In this document: positions 52,133-61,114 of the stretch, piece by piece
How positions within the stretch are numbered: position 1 is the stretch's first letter
How the letters are laid out: each line of letters starts with the position of its first letter
Assembly: GCF_000756615.1 (NCBI RefSeq)
Contig: NZ_CP009288.1
Coordinates: 1,240,001-1,304,000 of the forward strand
Origin: Paenibacillus durus
GTDB taxonomy: Bacteria; Bacillota; Bacilli; Paenibacillales; Paenibacillaceae
DNA length: 64,000 bases
Direction of reading: 5' to 3'
Notes under the pieces: model-generated
The model's input: only the letters and a program-made list of their open reading frames with translations
The model's database searches: none
What the model was told of the DNA's origin: nothing
Position numbers and translations under genes: made by a program

Positions 52133-52822
52133 ATGCATGCCAGCGTTCAACCGACTTACACATGGAGCCAAGATTGCATTTTTTCCGGCAAATCGCAAAA
52201 GGCCGTCCTGCTTATCGAATGGCGCGGCACCGCGCAGCCGGGGATTGGCCGGAAGAAGTCGCAGAAATTGGCTGCACGCGACATTGAGCTTCGTATATGG
52301 CTTGAACCCCATGTGAGCCTGACCGAGGTGCACGGCTGCCGCCTTGCGGAAAGCGGGGATCAGGGACTCCTGCTCTCGCTGGGCGCTATCCGCTCAGGGC
52401 AAAGTAAATATATTGCATTGGAATTTCATCTGGAATCCCTTGCGGCCGGCAGGCATGAAATGCTGTGGCTGCAGTGGCGTTACAGACAGCGGCCGGGTGA
52501 ACGTGGACGGGAGCTTCCTGTACAGAAGCTGAGTCTTGAATACAGCCGTCATACCGGATACATCGATAAAGCCAGTTCATTTTATGTAGAGAAGCATGTG
52601 GAACTGTTAAAGGTAGAGAAGACCATTGCGGAAGCGCTGTTACTATATTCGGAAGGGCAGCAAATGCTTGCCCGGGAGAAGCTGCGGCGTCATGCGGATA
52701 ATCTGCTGCTGATGGCTATGCGTTCCGGAGACTCTGTCCTGCTGCGTGAAGCCGAGTCGCTTTACATACAGTGCGAACGGAAGTCCGATCCGATTGAAAA
52801 GGAGCAAACATCCGCAATGTGA
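52133..52822 (+). CDS. Hypothetical protein, beta-sandwich plus helical tail
   Basis: 229 residues without a signal peptide. Residues about 20-145 alternate hydrophobic and charged residues as in the beta-sandwich that follows von Willebrand A domains in some bacterial proteins (VSLTEVHGCRLAESGDQG, LGAIRSGQSKYIALEFHL); the vWA domain itself is absent. The C-terminus (150-220) is helical. AGAGGTGG precedes the ATG. No function is offered. Confidence 0.75.
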   Translation: MHASVQPTYTWSQDCIFSGKSQKAVLLIEWRGTAQPGIGRKKSQKLAARDIELRIWLEPHVSLTEVHGCRLAESGDQGLLLSLGAIRSGQSKYIALEFHLESLAAGRHEMLWLQWRYRQRPGERGRELPVQKLSLEYSRHTGYIDKASSFYVEKHVELLKVEKTIAEALLLYSEGQQMLAREKLRRHADNLLLMAMRSGDSVLLREAESLYIQCERKSDPIEKEQTSAM

Positions 52823-52920
52823 AGATCGGGCGCAGCCGAAGGATAAGTGGTTTCAATATTTTGTGAGAATATTCACTTGTCATCCAGAAGAGTAACGAAG
52901 AAGTAAGATGTTAAGTGTGT

Positions 52921-53025
52921 TAAAATAGTAAAATAGTTCTATTACTTAATCTATTATATAAAATTTTTATTCTTATAAAATAGATACATATATCTAGATA
53001 TAAAATATTCAATGAGTCTATTTTA
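52921..53025. promoter_or_regulatory. Four TAAAATAG octamers upstream of the WYL regulator
   Basis: TAAAATAG occurs in direct tandem at 52921-52928 and 52929-52936, again at 52976-52983, and inverted (CTATTTTA) at 53018-53025, all within 130 nt of the regulator start. The 228-nt gap is extremely AT-rich. Candidate autoregulatory operator (inference). Confidence 0.55.
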
Positions 53026-53050
53026 CTAATCGCGGCAAGGAGAAGTTATT

Positions 53051-54013
53051 ATGACAGACCGATTAATCCGTCTGATGCGTATTATTACGCTCGTTCAGGC
53101 CAAGCCTGGCATTCTGGCGCGCGAGTTGGCTGAACGCTGCGGCACCAGCGAGAGAACGATCTATCGGGATATGGATGCTCTGAGTGCTATGCATATCCCA
53201 ATTACCCACATGGGACATGGGAAAGGGTATGCTTTCATCGGTAATTTTGCGTTGTACCCCCTGGACTGGTCATCGGAGGAATCGGCCGCATTTTCGCAGC
53301 TCAGCGACACTATAGATATGATTAAACCTTTGATGCCCCGCGGCTTTGAGAGTGCTTATGAAAAAGTAATGGCGGCTGAATACAAGCAGAAGGCGGACAG
53401 AGAAGAAAAAATGGAGAACGCCAGGAAAGAAGCCGGTTCCCTTTGGCAGGAACGAAACGGCGCCGGGCCGGAACAGTTCCACTTGATCCGAATTCTTAAC
53501 GCTGTGCTGAAACAAATAAGCATCCGAGCCGATTACTTCGACAATGCTCAGGAGGAGAACGGACTCGAGATTGATCCGTATTACCTGGTTCCTCTGGAAA
53601 ATCGTTTTCATCTTATCGGATATTGTCATCGTATGAAGGTCATCCGTAGTTTTCACACCCATGATCTGACGAATGTCAAACTGACGGATAAGAACTTTTC
53701 CAAAGAACCGTTCGACTTGCAGGCATTCACGAAACAAAAGTGGTCAGTGGATGGGGACAGCCTCCGTGTAGTGTTTAAGGTCAGGTTTTCTGAAGGTGTG
53801 CTGGAGGAAATCAGAAGGGGAAAGAGTGGAATTGTCCCCGTAAAAACGGAGCAGCATGGTAAGTACGCCTATTTTGAAGTCTCGCTTGAGCGGGACAGGG
53901 AGTTCATTGATTGGGTTACGAACTTTAAAGAAGCAGCGGAAATTATCGAGCCCGTCCATTACAGGGAAGTTTTACGCTATCAACTAGAGAAATGGCTGTC
54001 GCTGTATAAATAG
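53051..54013 (+). CDS. YafY-type transcriptional regulator (HTH_11 + WYL)
   Basis: 320 residues. The N-terminal HTH_11 (LARELAERCGTSERTIYRDM) is followed by a WYL domain (about 140-225, with DPYYLVPLENRFHLIGYCHR and the DLTNVKLTDKNF strand) and a C-terminal WCX-like extension. WYL proteins bind nucleic-acid-like or small effectors and usually regulate nearby genes or themselves. CAAGGAGAAG precedes the ATG. It lies upstream of the dipeptide transporter operon but is separated by 268 nt and a hairpin. Confidence 0.92.
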   Translation: MTDRLIRLMRIITLVQAKPGILARELAERCGTSERTIYRDMDALSAMHIPITHMGHGKGYAFIGNFALYPLDWSSEESAAFSQLSDTIDMIKPLMPRGFESAYEKVMAAEYKQKADREEKMENARKEAGSLWQERNGAGPEQFHLIRILNAVLKQISIRADYFDNAQEENGLEIDPYYLVPLENRFHLIGYCHRMKVIRSFHTHDLTNVKLTDKNFSKEPFDLQAFTKQKWSVDGDSLRVVFKVRFSEGVLEEIRRGKSGIVPVKTEQHGKYAYFEVSLERDREFIDWVTNFKEAAEIIEPVHYREVLRYQLEKWLSLYK

Positions 54014-54203
54014 CGCAGTCTTTTTTTTGAGTGCTTTTTCGTGAAAACGCATTTATGTGCATATTGATGAAAAAAAGGCAGTCCATGTTTTTGAAAGTTA
54101 TACTTGTCGGGTCGGAATATATATAGTAAAGTCAAATTATATGACAGCTCTGTTAGTTTAAAGCAGTATTTCTTTCATGTAATGTTAGGTTATTGCTCTC
54201 TCT

Positions 54204-54227
54204 CTCTCTGAAAACCGGAGAGTTTTT
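54204..54227 (+). terminator. Small hairpin after the WYL gene
   Basis: CTCTC/GAGAG stem with a 9-nt loop followed by TTTTTATT, preceded by a (TC) microsatellite. A weak terminator or attenuator in the gap 54014-54281. Confidence 0.5.
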
Positions 54228-54281
54228 ATTTGCTTCAAATTTGACCTATGTTCAATTTTTGCCGGAAGAGAGGTAAGCTTC

Positions 54282-55271
54282 TTGATCCAACCTATTCTAC
54301 GAATTGAGAATCTACATACACATTTCTTTACAGAAAAAGGCGAAGTGCCTGCGGTCGACGGCGTCGATCTTTATATCAATCCCGGTGAGGTGCTGGGCGT
54401 GGTCGGAGAATCGGGCTGCGGAAAAAGCGTCACCTCCCTGTCCGTGCTGAAACTTGTGCCGAGTCCGCCTGGCCGCATTGTGGATGGCCGCATTGTGTTC
54501 AAGGGGACGGATATCGTGCCGCTGAAGGAAAAGGATATGCGGAAAATTCGCGGCAACGCCGTAGCCATGATTTTTCAGGAGCCGATGACCTCGCTAAATC
54601 CGCTGTTCACCGTGGGCCAGCAAATTATCGAAACGGTGCGTTTGCACCGGGGATTGTCCAAGAAGGAAGCCCGCGAGCATGCGGTTGAAATGCTTCGCAA
54701 GGTCGGCATCCCAAGGCCGGAGGCCATTATCGACGAGTATCCGCATCAACTGTCGGGAGGCATGCGTCAGCGGGTGATGATCGCGATGTCGATCTCCTGC
54801 AGTCCGGAGCTGCTGATTGCGGACGAGCCGACAACCGCGCTCGACGTGACGATTCAGGCGCAGATTCTGGATCTGATCCGCCGGCTCAACGAGGAGCAGG
54901 GTACGGCCGTTATGATGATTACCCATGATTTGGGCGTCGTTGCGGAAATGTGCCACCGGGTGGCGGTCATGTACGCAGGTAAAGTTGTGGAGGAAGGTTC
55001 GGTTCACGATATTTTCAAAAATCCGCTGCATCCTTACACCCAGGGCCTGATCGCCTCTGTGCCGAGAATGGACGAGACCCGCGAGCGCCTGTATTCCATT
55101 CCGGGCAATGTTCCTATTTTGAGCAAAAATATGCAGGGCTGCCGGTTTGCGCCGCGCTGTTCCCATGTGATGGACATCTGCCGCCAGTCTCTACCGGAGC
55201 TAACGCTTCAGGAGAACCGGCACAGCTGCAGATGCTGGCTGCATGACAGTAGTCAGGAGGATGCGGTATGA
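54282..55271 (+). CDS. Peptide ABC transporter ATP-binding protein (DppD/OppD)
   Basis: First ATPase of a peptide importer, 329 residues. Walker A GESGCGKSV, signature LSGGMRQR, Walker B LLIADEP, switch His in MITHD, and the OppD/DppD C-terminal extension with CRFAPRC. The start is TTG at 54282 behind AGAGAGGTAAG. Overlaps the next gene by 4 nt (ATGA). First gene of a five-gene operon in D-F-A-B-C order. Confidence 0.95.
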   Translation: MIQPILRIENLHTHFFTEKGEVPAVDGVDLYINPGEVLGVVGESGCGKSVTSLSVLKLVPSPPGRIVDGRIVFKGTDIVPLKEKDMRKIRGNAVAMIFQEPMTSLNPLFTVGQQIIETVRLHRGLSKKEAREHAVEMLRKVGIPRPEAIIDEYPHQLSGGMRQRVMIAMSISCSPELLIADEPTTALDVTIQAQILDLIRRLNEEQGTAVMMITHDLGVVAEMCHRVAVMYAGKVVEEGSVHDIFKNPLHPYTQGLIASVPRMDETRERLYSIPGNVPILSKNMQGCRFAPRCSHVMDICRQSLPELTLQENRHSCRCWLHDSSQEDAV

Positions 55272-56260
55272 GCGAGAATTTGCTGGAAGTAAGTGGTCTG
55301 AAGAAATACTATCCGATTAAAAAAGGGTTTCTGAATAAAACGCAGGGCTTCGTTAAGGCGGTGGACGACATTTCGTTTGCCGTCCGCAGAGGCGAGACAT
55401 TCGGCCTGGTGGGAGAAAGCGGCTGCGGCAAATCGACGACCGGACGCTCGCTGCTTCGGCTGATTGAACCTACGGCAGGAGAAATCATCTTCGAGGGACA
55501 GGACATCCGCAAGCTGTCTATGGAAGAACTGCGCAAGCGGCGCCGGGATATGCAGATTGTATTCCAGGACCCGTTCTCCTCGCTTGACCCGCGCAACACT
55601 GTGGAGCGTATTCTTGAAGAGCCGATGATCGTTCATGGCGTTGGCGACGCCAAGGAGCGCAAGGCCGCCGTTCAGCGGCTGGCCGATGTTGTTGGCTTGT
55701 CGAAGGCTCACCTTCAGCGCTTCCCGCATCAGTTCTCCGGAGGCCAGCGGCAGCGGATCGGCATTGCCCGGGCGCTTGCTCTCCAGCCGAAGCTGATTGT
55801 AGCGGACGAGCCCGTTTCCGCGCTGGATGTATCCATCCAGTCGCAGGTCATTAACCTGATGCAGGATTTGCAGCGCGAATTCGGATTAACCTACATATTC
55901 ATCGCGCATGATCTCAGTGTGGTAAAGCATATTTGCGACCGGGTCGCAGTGATGTACCTGGGGCGGATCGTGGAGATTACCGACAAAGAGAAGCTGTATT
56001 CTCATCCTCAGCATCCTTATACGCAGGCGCTGCTCTCGGCGGTTCCCGAGCCTGATCCGGATTTGCGGAAGGCGCGCATCATTCTGCAGGGCGAGGTGCC
56101 GAGTCCGGCGAACGCGCCAGTTGGTTGTGCCTTCAATACGAGATGTCCGCATGTAATGGACATCTGCCGGAATACGCGTCCGCAGCTTGCCGAGACAGAA
56201 GCGGGACATTTCACCGCCTGTTATCTGTACGGCGGGGAATCCAGAACGCAGCTGGCCTAA
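55268..56260 (+). CDS. Peptide ABC transporter ATP-binding protein (DppF/OppF)
   Basis: Second ATPase, 330 residues: Walker A GESGCGKST, signature FSGGQRQR, Walker B LIVADEP, His in IAHDLSV, and C-terminal CAFNTRCPHVMDIC. It pairs with DppD to drive import through the B/C permeases. ATG 55268 overlaps the preceding stop and has AGGAGGATG upstream. Confidence 0.95.
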   Translation: MSENLLEVSGLKKYYPIKKGFLNKTQGFVKAVDDISFAVRRGETFGLVGESGCGKSTTGRSLLRLIEPTAGEIIFEGQDIRKLSMEELRKRRRDMQIVFQDPFSSLDPRNTVERILEEPMIVHGVGDAKERKAAVQRLADVVGLSKAHLQRFPHQFSGGQRQRIGIARALALQPKLIVADEPVSALDVSIQSQVINLMQDLQREFGLTYIFIAHDLSVVKHICDRVAVMYLGRIVEITDKEKLYSHPQHPYTQALLSAVPEPDPDLRKARIILQGEVPSPANAPVGCAFNTRCPHVMDICRNTRPQLAETEAGHFTACYLYGGESRTQLA

Positions 56261-56387
56261 AGACAGGAAGGCCCGGCAGGTTCTGACCGGAAATTCTTCC
56301 ATATGCGCAAGAAGTGGTTTATGGCCGCCCTTTCAGAGCGGCTCTATATAAACGCATTATATATATGAGGAGAGGGGTATTAACGAA

Positions 56388-58037
56388 ATGAAGAAATGGG
56401 GCAGTCTGGCTTTAACACTTACGCTTGGCGCGGGACTCGTACTCAGCGGCTGTGGCGGCAATAACACAAGCTCGACTAACAGCGCGGCGACCAGTTCACC
56501 GGCAAGCACGGCGACCGCTGGCGCGTCGACGCAGGATACGCTTGTTGTGGGACGCGGCGGCGACTCTGCTTCGCTTGACCCTGCAATTATAACCGACGGC
56601 GAATCCTTGAAAATCGACCATCAGGTATTCGATTCCCTGCTGGAGTACAAGCCGGGAACCACGGAGGTCGAGCCTTCTCTGGCCGATAGCTGGGAAGTAT
56701 CTCCGGACAGCCTGACCTATACGTTCAAGCTGCATCCGGGCGTAAAGTTCCATGACGGCACGGATTTCAACGCCGAGGCGGTTGTATTCAACTTCCAGCG
56801 CTGGAGCGATCCGAAGAGCCCGTACAAATTCGAGGGCGATTCCTTCGATTACTATGATTCCATGTTCGGACCGGACGGTTCGCGCGTCATTAAAGAAGTT
56901 AAGGCTATCGACGATCTGACCGTACAGTTTACGCTGAATCAGCCGCAGGCTCCTTTCCTGCAAAACCTTGCGATGACTTCTTTCGGTATCGCGAGCCCGG
57001 CAGCGATTAAAGAAAAGAAAGAAAACTTCAAGAACGAACCGGTTGGCACAGGCCCATTCGTCTTTAAGGAATGGAAGCATAACGACTCCATTACGCTCGA
57101 AAAAAATGCAAGCTACTGGAAAGAAGGACTTCCTAAGCTGAGCAAAGTAATCGTTCGTTCCATTCCGGACAACTCCGCACGCTTCAACGCGCTGCAAAAC
57201 GGCGAAATCGACCTGATGGAAGATGTGAGCCCGGACGATCTGTCGACGCTGGAAGGCATTACGGATCTGCAAAAGATCGAACGTCCTTCGTTTAACGTCG
57301 CTTACCTTGGCTTCAACTTCAAGAAGAAGCCTTTTGACAACGTAAAAGTAAGACAGGCGCTGAACTATGCCGTCAACAAACAGGCTCTTATCGACGCATT
57401 CTTCGCAGGTCAGGCGCAGCCGGCCGTCAATCCGATGCCGCCGTCACTGTGGGGCTATAACGATCAGGTGAAGGATTATGAGTACGATTTGGACAAAGCG
57501 AAGCAGCTGCTGGCGGAAGCCGGTTTCCCGAACGGCCTGCCGGATACGGTAACCCTATACGCGATGCCGGTATCCCGTCCTTACATGCCGGACGGCAAGA
57601 AGGTCGCCGAGGCGATTCAGGCGGACTGGGAGAAGATCGGCGTGAAGACCGTCATCGAGTCTCCGGAATGGGCGACTTATCTGGATGATACGAAAGCTGG
57701 CGAGAAAGACGACATCTACATGCTCGGCTGGATGGGCGACAACGGCGACCCTGACAACTTCATTTACACTTTGCTTGACAAGGATTCCATTCCCGGCAAC
57801 AACCGTAATTTCTATGTGAACGAAGACCTGCATAAGATCCTGGTTAACGCGCAAAAAGAAATCGACCAAAACAAACGCGCCGACCTGTACAAGCAGGCTC
57901 AGGTTATCATCAAAGAAGACGCTCCTTGGATTCCGCTTGTGCACACGACTCCGCTGCTTGCAGCCAAAGCGAATCTGAAAGGCTTTGTTCCGAGTCCGAC
58001 AGGCACGGAATATTACAGCGACGTTTACTTCGAATAG
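56388..58037 (+). CDS. Peptide-binding lipoprotein, family 5 extracellular solute-binding protein
   Basis: Substrate receptor of the transporter, 549 residues. Signal peptide with lipobox LSGC (Cys near 22), a Ser/Thr/Ala linker, then the SBP_bac_5 fold (DSASLDPAIITDGESLKIDH, LADSWEVSPDSLTYTFKL, VRQALNYAVNKQAL). The sequence looks like dipeptide/oligopeptide receptors rather than nickel ones, but the ligand is not proven. Preceded by GAGGAGAGGGG and by a 127-nt gap. Confidence 0.93.
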   Translation: MKKWGSLALTLTLGAGLVLSGCGGNNTSSTNSAATSSPASTATAGASTQDTLVVGRGGDSASLDPAIITDGESLKIDHQVFDSLLEYKPGTTEVEPSLADSWEVSPDSLTYTFKLHPGVKFHDGTDFNAEAVVFNFQRWSDPKSPYKFEGDSFDYYDSMFGPDGSRVIKEVKAIDDLTVQFTLNQPQAPFLQNLAMTSFGIASPAAIKEKKENFKNEPVGTGPFVFKEWKHNDSITLEKNASYWKEGLPKLSKVIVRSIPDNSARFNALQNGEIDLMEDVSPDDLSTLEGITDLQKIERPSFNVAYLGFNFKKKPFDNVKVRQALNYAVNKQALIDAFFAGQAQPAVNPMPPSLWGYNDQVKDYEYDLDKAKQLLAEAGFPNGLPDTVTLYAMPVSRPYMPDGKKVAEAIQADWEKIGVKTVIESPEWATYLDDTKAGEKDDIYMLGWMGDNGDPDNFIYTLLDKDSIPGNNRNFYVNEDLHKILVNAQKEIDQNKRADLYKQAQVIIKEDAPWIPLVHTTPLLAAKANLKGFVPSPTGTEYYSDVYFE

Positions 58038-58053
58038 CTTCATAGCACACGAT

Positions 58054-58081
58054 CTTGCCGCCGCTAAAGAGCGGCGGCAAG
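58054..58081 (+). terminator. Intercistronic hairpin between receptor and permease genes
   Basis: Perfect 12-bp arms CTTGCCGCCGCT/AGCGGCGGCAAG around AAAG, no T-run. Expected to stabilise the upstream receptor mRNA or attenuate the permease genes. Confidence 0.75.
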
Positions 58082-58106
58082 TCCGTGTAAGGAAGGTGAT
58101 CCGTTC

Positions 58107-59111
58107 TTGAGTTCCTACTTATTAAAACGTGTCATAGTGCTGATTCCCGTCCTGATCGGCATGACGATTATTGTATTTTCCATCATCCATGCCATTCCGG
58201 GAGATCCGGCGGAGACCATTCTGGGCCAGAAGGCGACAGAGCAGTCCAAGCAGGCGCTGAGGGACCAACTCGGTCTCGATAAGCCCTGGATTTCACAGTA
58301 CTTTGATTACATGGGCGATCTGCTGAAAGGCGACTTGGGGACCTCGATTCGCACCAAGACGCCGATTGCCAAAGAAATCATGCCTTACCTGGCGGCAACG
58401 CTGGAGCTTACGGCGGCCGCTATGCTGTTCGCCACCTTTGTCGGGGTAAATGCCGGCATTTTGAGCGCCTGGAAACAGAATTCATGGTTTGACTATACCG
58501 CGATGATAATCGCGCTGATTGGAGTGTCCATGCCGATATTCTGGCTTGGCCTCATGGAACAACTCGTCTTTGCGCTAAAGCTTCACTGGCTGCCCTCGAT
58601 CGGAAGGATGGATCAGCGAAACCCGGTGGAGAGCATTACCAATCTGTATGTAATCGACAGCATTTTGGCGGGGCGCTGGGATCAGCTCTGGACCGTCATT
58701 AAGCATTTGATTCTCCCGAGCATCGCGCTCGGAACGATTCCGATGGCGATTATCGCCCGGATGACACGCTCCAGCATGCTGGAGGTTATGAATTCGGACT
58801 ATATCCGCACGGCCAAAGCCAAAGGACTGTCTCAGTTCATTGTCGTGTACAAGCACGCCCTCAAAAATTCGCTCATTCCCGTGCTGACCATTGTCGGTCT
58901 TCAGACGGGCGCGCTGCTTGGTGGAGCAGTGCTGACAGAGACGATCTTCGCCTGGCCGGGCGTGGGACGGTATATATTTGAAGCGATCAGCTCACGCGAT
59001 TATCCGGTTATTCAGTCCGGAATTCTCATCATCGCTTTCATCTTTGTTATCATCAATTTGCTTGTGGATCTGCTGTATTCCGCCATCGATCCGCGCATTC
59101 AATACAAGTAA
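58107..59111 (+). CDS. Peptide ABC transporter permease (DppB/OppB)
   Basis: Membrane subunit, 334 residues, six predicted helices. The first helix is ILIPVLIGMTIIVFSIIHA-like, and the coupling EAA loop is RTAKAKGLSQFIVVYKHALK. The start is TTG at 58107 with GGAAGGTGAT upstream. It lies 70 nt from the receptor gene across the hairpin and 12 nt before dppC. Confidence 0.95.
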   Translation: MSSYLLKRVIVLIPVLIGMTIIVFSIIHAIPGDPAETILGQKATEQSKQALRDQLGLDKPWISQYFDYMGDLLKGDLGTSIRTKTPIAKEIMPYLAATLELTAAAMLFATFVGVNAGILSAWKQNSWFDYTAMIIALIGVSMPIFWLGLMEQLVFALKLHWLPSIGRMDQRNPVESITNLYVIDSILAGRWDQLWTVIKHLILPSIALGTIPMAIIARMTRSSMLEVMNSDYIRTAKAKGLSQFIVVYKHALKNSLIPVLTIVGLQTGALLGGAVLTETIFAWPGVGRYIFEAISSRDYPVIQSGILIIAFIFVIINLLVDLLYSAIDPRIQYK

Positions 59112-59123
59112 GGAGGGACCCTT

Positions 59124-60017
59124 TTGTCACAGGCATCATTGAACATCAATTCGGAAGCCGCTACTGCCGAAAAGGTCTCCGGTCCTTGGCGCGACGCATG
59201 GAAGGCATTCCGCAAAAATAAAACGGCGATGCTCGGGCTCAGCATTATCATATTCTTCATCTTGATCGCGCTGCTGGCGCCGTTCATCGCCCCTTATGAT
59301 TACAAGGAACAGGTGCTGATGGACCGGCTGAAGGCTCCGTCCGCCGCTCACTGGTTCGGTACGGATGACCTTGGCAGAGATATGTTCACCCGCATCATCT
59401 ACGGCGCGCGTATTTCGCTTTGGGTAGGCTTCTTCTCCGTCATCGGCTCCATTATCGTCGGCACATTGCTCGGTGTGCTCGCCGGATTTTACGGCAGATG
59501 GATCGACATGCTTATCTCGCGTCTATTCGACATACTGCTTGCGTTTCCCAGCATTCTGCTGGCCATCGCCATCGTGGCCATTCTCGGGCCGTCGCTGCAG
59601 AATGCGCTTTACGCCATCGCCATTGTCAACATTCCGACCTACGGGCGGCTTGTGCGGGCCAAAGTGCTCAGCCTGAAGTCGGAAGAATATATTACGGCGG
59701 CGCGGGCAATCGGCATGAAGAACACCCGCATACTGCTCACACACATTCTACCGAACAGCCTGACGCCGATTATCGTGCAGGGGACGCTTGGCATCGCGAC
59801 CGCTATTATCGAAGCAGCGGCGCTTGGCTTTCTCGGGCTCGGCGCCCAGCCTCCGGAGCCCGAGTGGGGTAAAATGCTGTCCGATTCCCGCCAGTTTATC
59901 CAGAAGGCGCCCTGGACGGTCGTCTTTCCGGGCCTGTCCATCATGCTGACTGTGCTCGGCTTCAATCTGATGGGGGACGGTCTTCGCGATGTGCTCGATC
60001 CCCGGATGAAGAATTAG
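59124..60017 (+). CDS. Peptide ABC transporter permease (DppC/OppC)
   Basis: Second membrane subunit, 297 residues. An N-terminal OppC_N segment (WRDAWKAFRKNKTAMLGLS) precedes six helices; the EAA loop reads ITAARAIGMKNTRILLTHIL. The start is TTG at 59124 behind AAGGAGGG. Last gene of the operon, followed by a terminator. Confidence 0.95.
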   Translation: MSQASLNINSEAATAEKVSGPWRDAWKAFRKNKTAMLGLSIIIFFILIALLAPFIAPYDYKEQVLMDRLKAPSAAHWFGTDDLGRDMFTRIIYGARISLWVGFFSVIGSIIVGTLLGVLAGFYGRWIDMLISRLFDILLAFPSILLAIAIVAILGPSLQNALYAIAIVNIPTYGRLVRAKVLSLKSEEYITAARAIGMKNTRILLTHILPNSLTPIIVQGTLGIATAIIEAAALGFLGLGAQPPEPEWGKMLSDSRQFIQKAPWTVVFPGLSIMLTVLGFNLMGDGLRDVLDPRMKN

Positions 60018-60034
60018 CCTTTTCCGATTTCTCC

Positions 60035-60101
60035 AAATACCCTTCAGATCCTCCGCTTCGGCTTAAATTATGCCGGCGCCGGCAGGCTGAAGGGTATTTT
60101 T
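60035..60101 (+). terminator. Terminator of the peptide transporter operon
   Basis: AAATACCCTTCAG and CTGAAGGGTATTTTT arms, with an inner GCCGGCGCCGGC palindrome in the loop. Confidence 0.88.
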
Positions 60102-60206
60102 GTTGATTATGCATTTGTTGGAAGCATCCGGTGTGGCCGATTCTCTTTTTATGTAAGCATTTCTTCCTTTACAGGAACTGAGTTATTTTGACGTAATTTG
60201 TTCAAA

Positions 60207-60269
60207 TATAACATGATGATATGAATTATAACAAAATATATGGTGGATTTTGAGGAGATGTGCTAGAAT
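60207..60269 (+). promoter_or_regulatory. modA promoter region with TATAAC repeats
   Basis: Direct repeats TATAAC at 60207-60212 and 60227-60232, 20 bp (two helical turns) apart, sit just upstream of an extended -10, TGCTAGAAT (60261-60269). The same hexamer forms an inverted repeat before mop at 63296. Likely binding element of the local molybdate regulator (inference). Confidence 0.5.
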
Positions 60270-60310
60270 ATCTCCAATCATATCAATACATACACTGGAG
60301 GAATGAGAGA

Positions 60311-61087
60311 ATGTTAAAAAAGCTGGCAATAGCAGTAATGGCGGTGGCAGTATTTGCTGCAACACCTCTGGTAACAAGCGGTAAGGCGGAGGCCGCAAGC
60401 AAAACGAAAATCATGGTATCCGCGGCAGCGAGCCTGAAGGACAGCCTGGACAAAATCGAAGTTCAATACGAGAAAGCTCATCCTACAATCGATCTGATCT
60501 TTAACTATGCAGCTTCAGGCACATTGCAAAAGCAAATCGAGCAGGGCGCTCCGGCTGATATTTTCTTCTCGGCGGGCGACAAGCAAATGAAAGCTCTCGT
60601 TGATGGCGGGCTCATCTCCACCAATAAAAAACTGCTGAAGAATCAACTGGTGGTCGTAGTTCCTGCGAACTCGACGGCGAAGCTTAATACGATCTCCCTG
60701 CTTACGGACCCTTCCTTCAAGAAGGTAGCCATTGGTCAACCGGAATCCGTACCGGCGGGACAATATGCACAGCAATCCCTGACTTCCAAGAAGATTTGGG
60801 ATAAACTGCAAGGAAAGCTTGTCTTTGGTAAAGACGTACGCGCCGTGCTTTCCTACGTTGAAACAGGCAACGCGGATGCAGGCTTTGTATACAAAACCGA
60901 CGCTTTGACCTCCAAGAAGGTTAAGATCGCTCTTACTGTAGGCTCTTTCGTACACAAACCGATCAACTATCCGATCGGTATCGTAAAAGGAACTAAACAT
61001 GAAGCGGAAGCCAAAGCATTCTACAGCTACCTCCAAACTAATGCTGCAACAAGCGTATTCAAATCCTACGGGTTCTTGCTCTACTAA
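60311..61087 (+). CDS. modA: Molybdate-binding protein
   Basis: Extracytoplasmic receptor for molybdate/tungstate, 258 residues. The signal peptide (about 1-30) ends in KAEAA and, unusually for a Gram-positive receptor, has no lipobox Cys. The mature part matches ModA: VSAAASLKDSLDKIEVQYE, NYAASGTLQKQIEQGAPAD, then IGQPESVPAGQYAQQ and VETGNADAGFVYKTDAL. ATG 60311 has GGAGGAATGAG upstream; an ATG at 60303 is out of frame. 27 nt before modB. Confidence 0.94.
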   Translation: MLKKLAIAVMAVAVFAATPLVTSGKAEAASKTKIMVSAAASLKDSLDKIEVQYEKAHPTIDLIFNYAASGTLQKQIEQGAPADIFFSAGDKQMKALVDGGLISTNKKLLKNQLVVVVPANSTAKLNTISLLTDPSFKKVAIGQPESVPAGQYAQQSLTSKKIWDKLQGKLVFGKDVRAVLSYVETGNADAGFVYKTDALTSKKVKIALTVGSFVHKPINYPIGIVKGTKHEAEAKAFYSYLQTNAATSVFKSYGFLLY

Positions 61088-61114
61088 TAAATAAAGACTG
61101 CGGGTTGAGTATAC

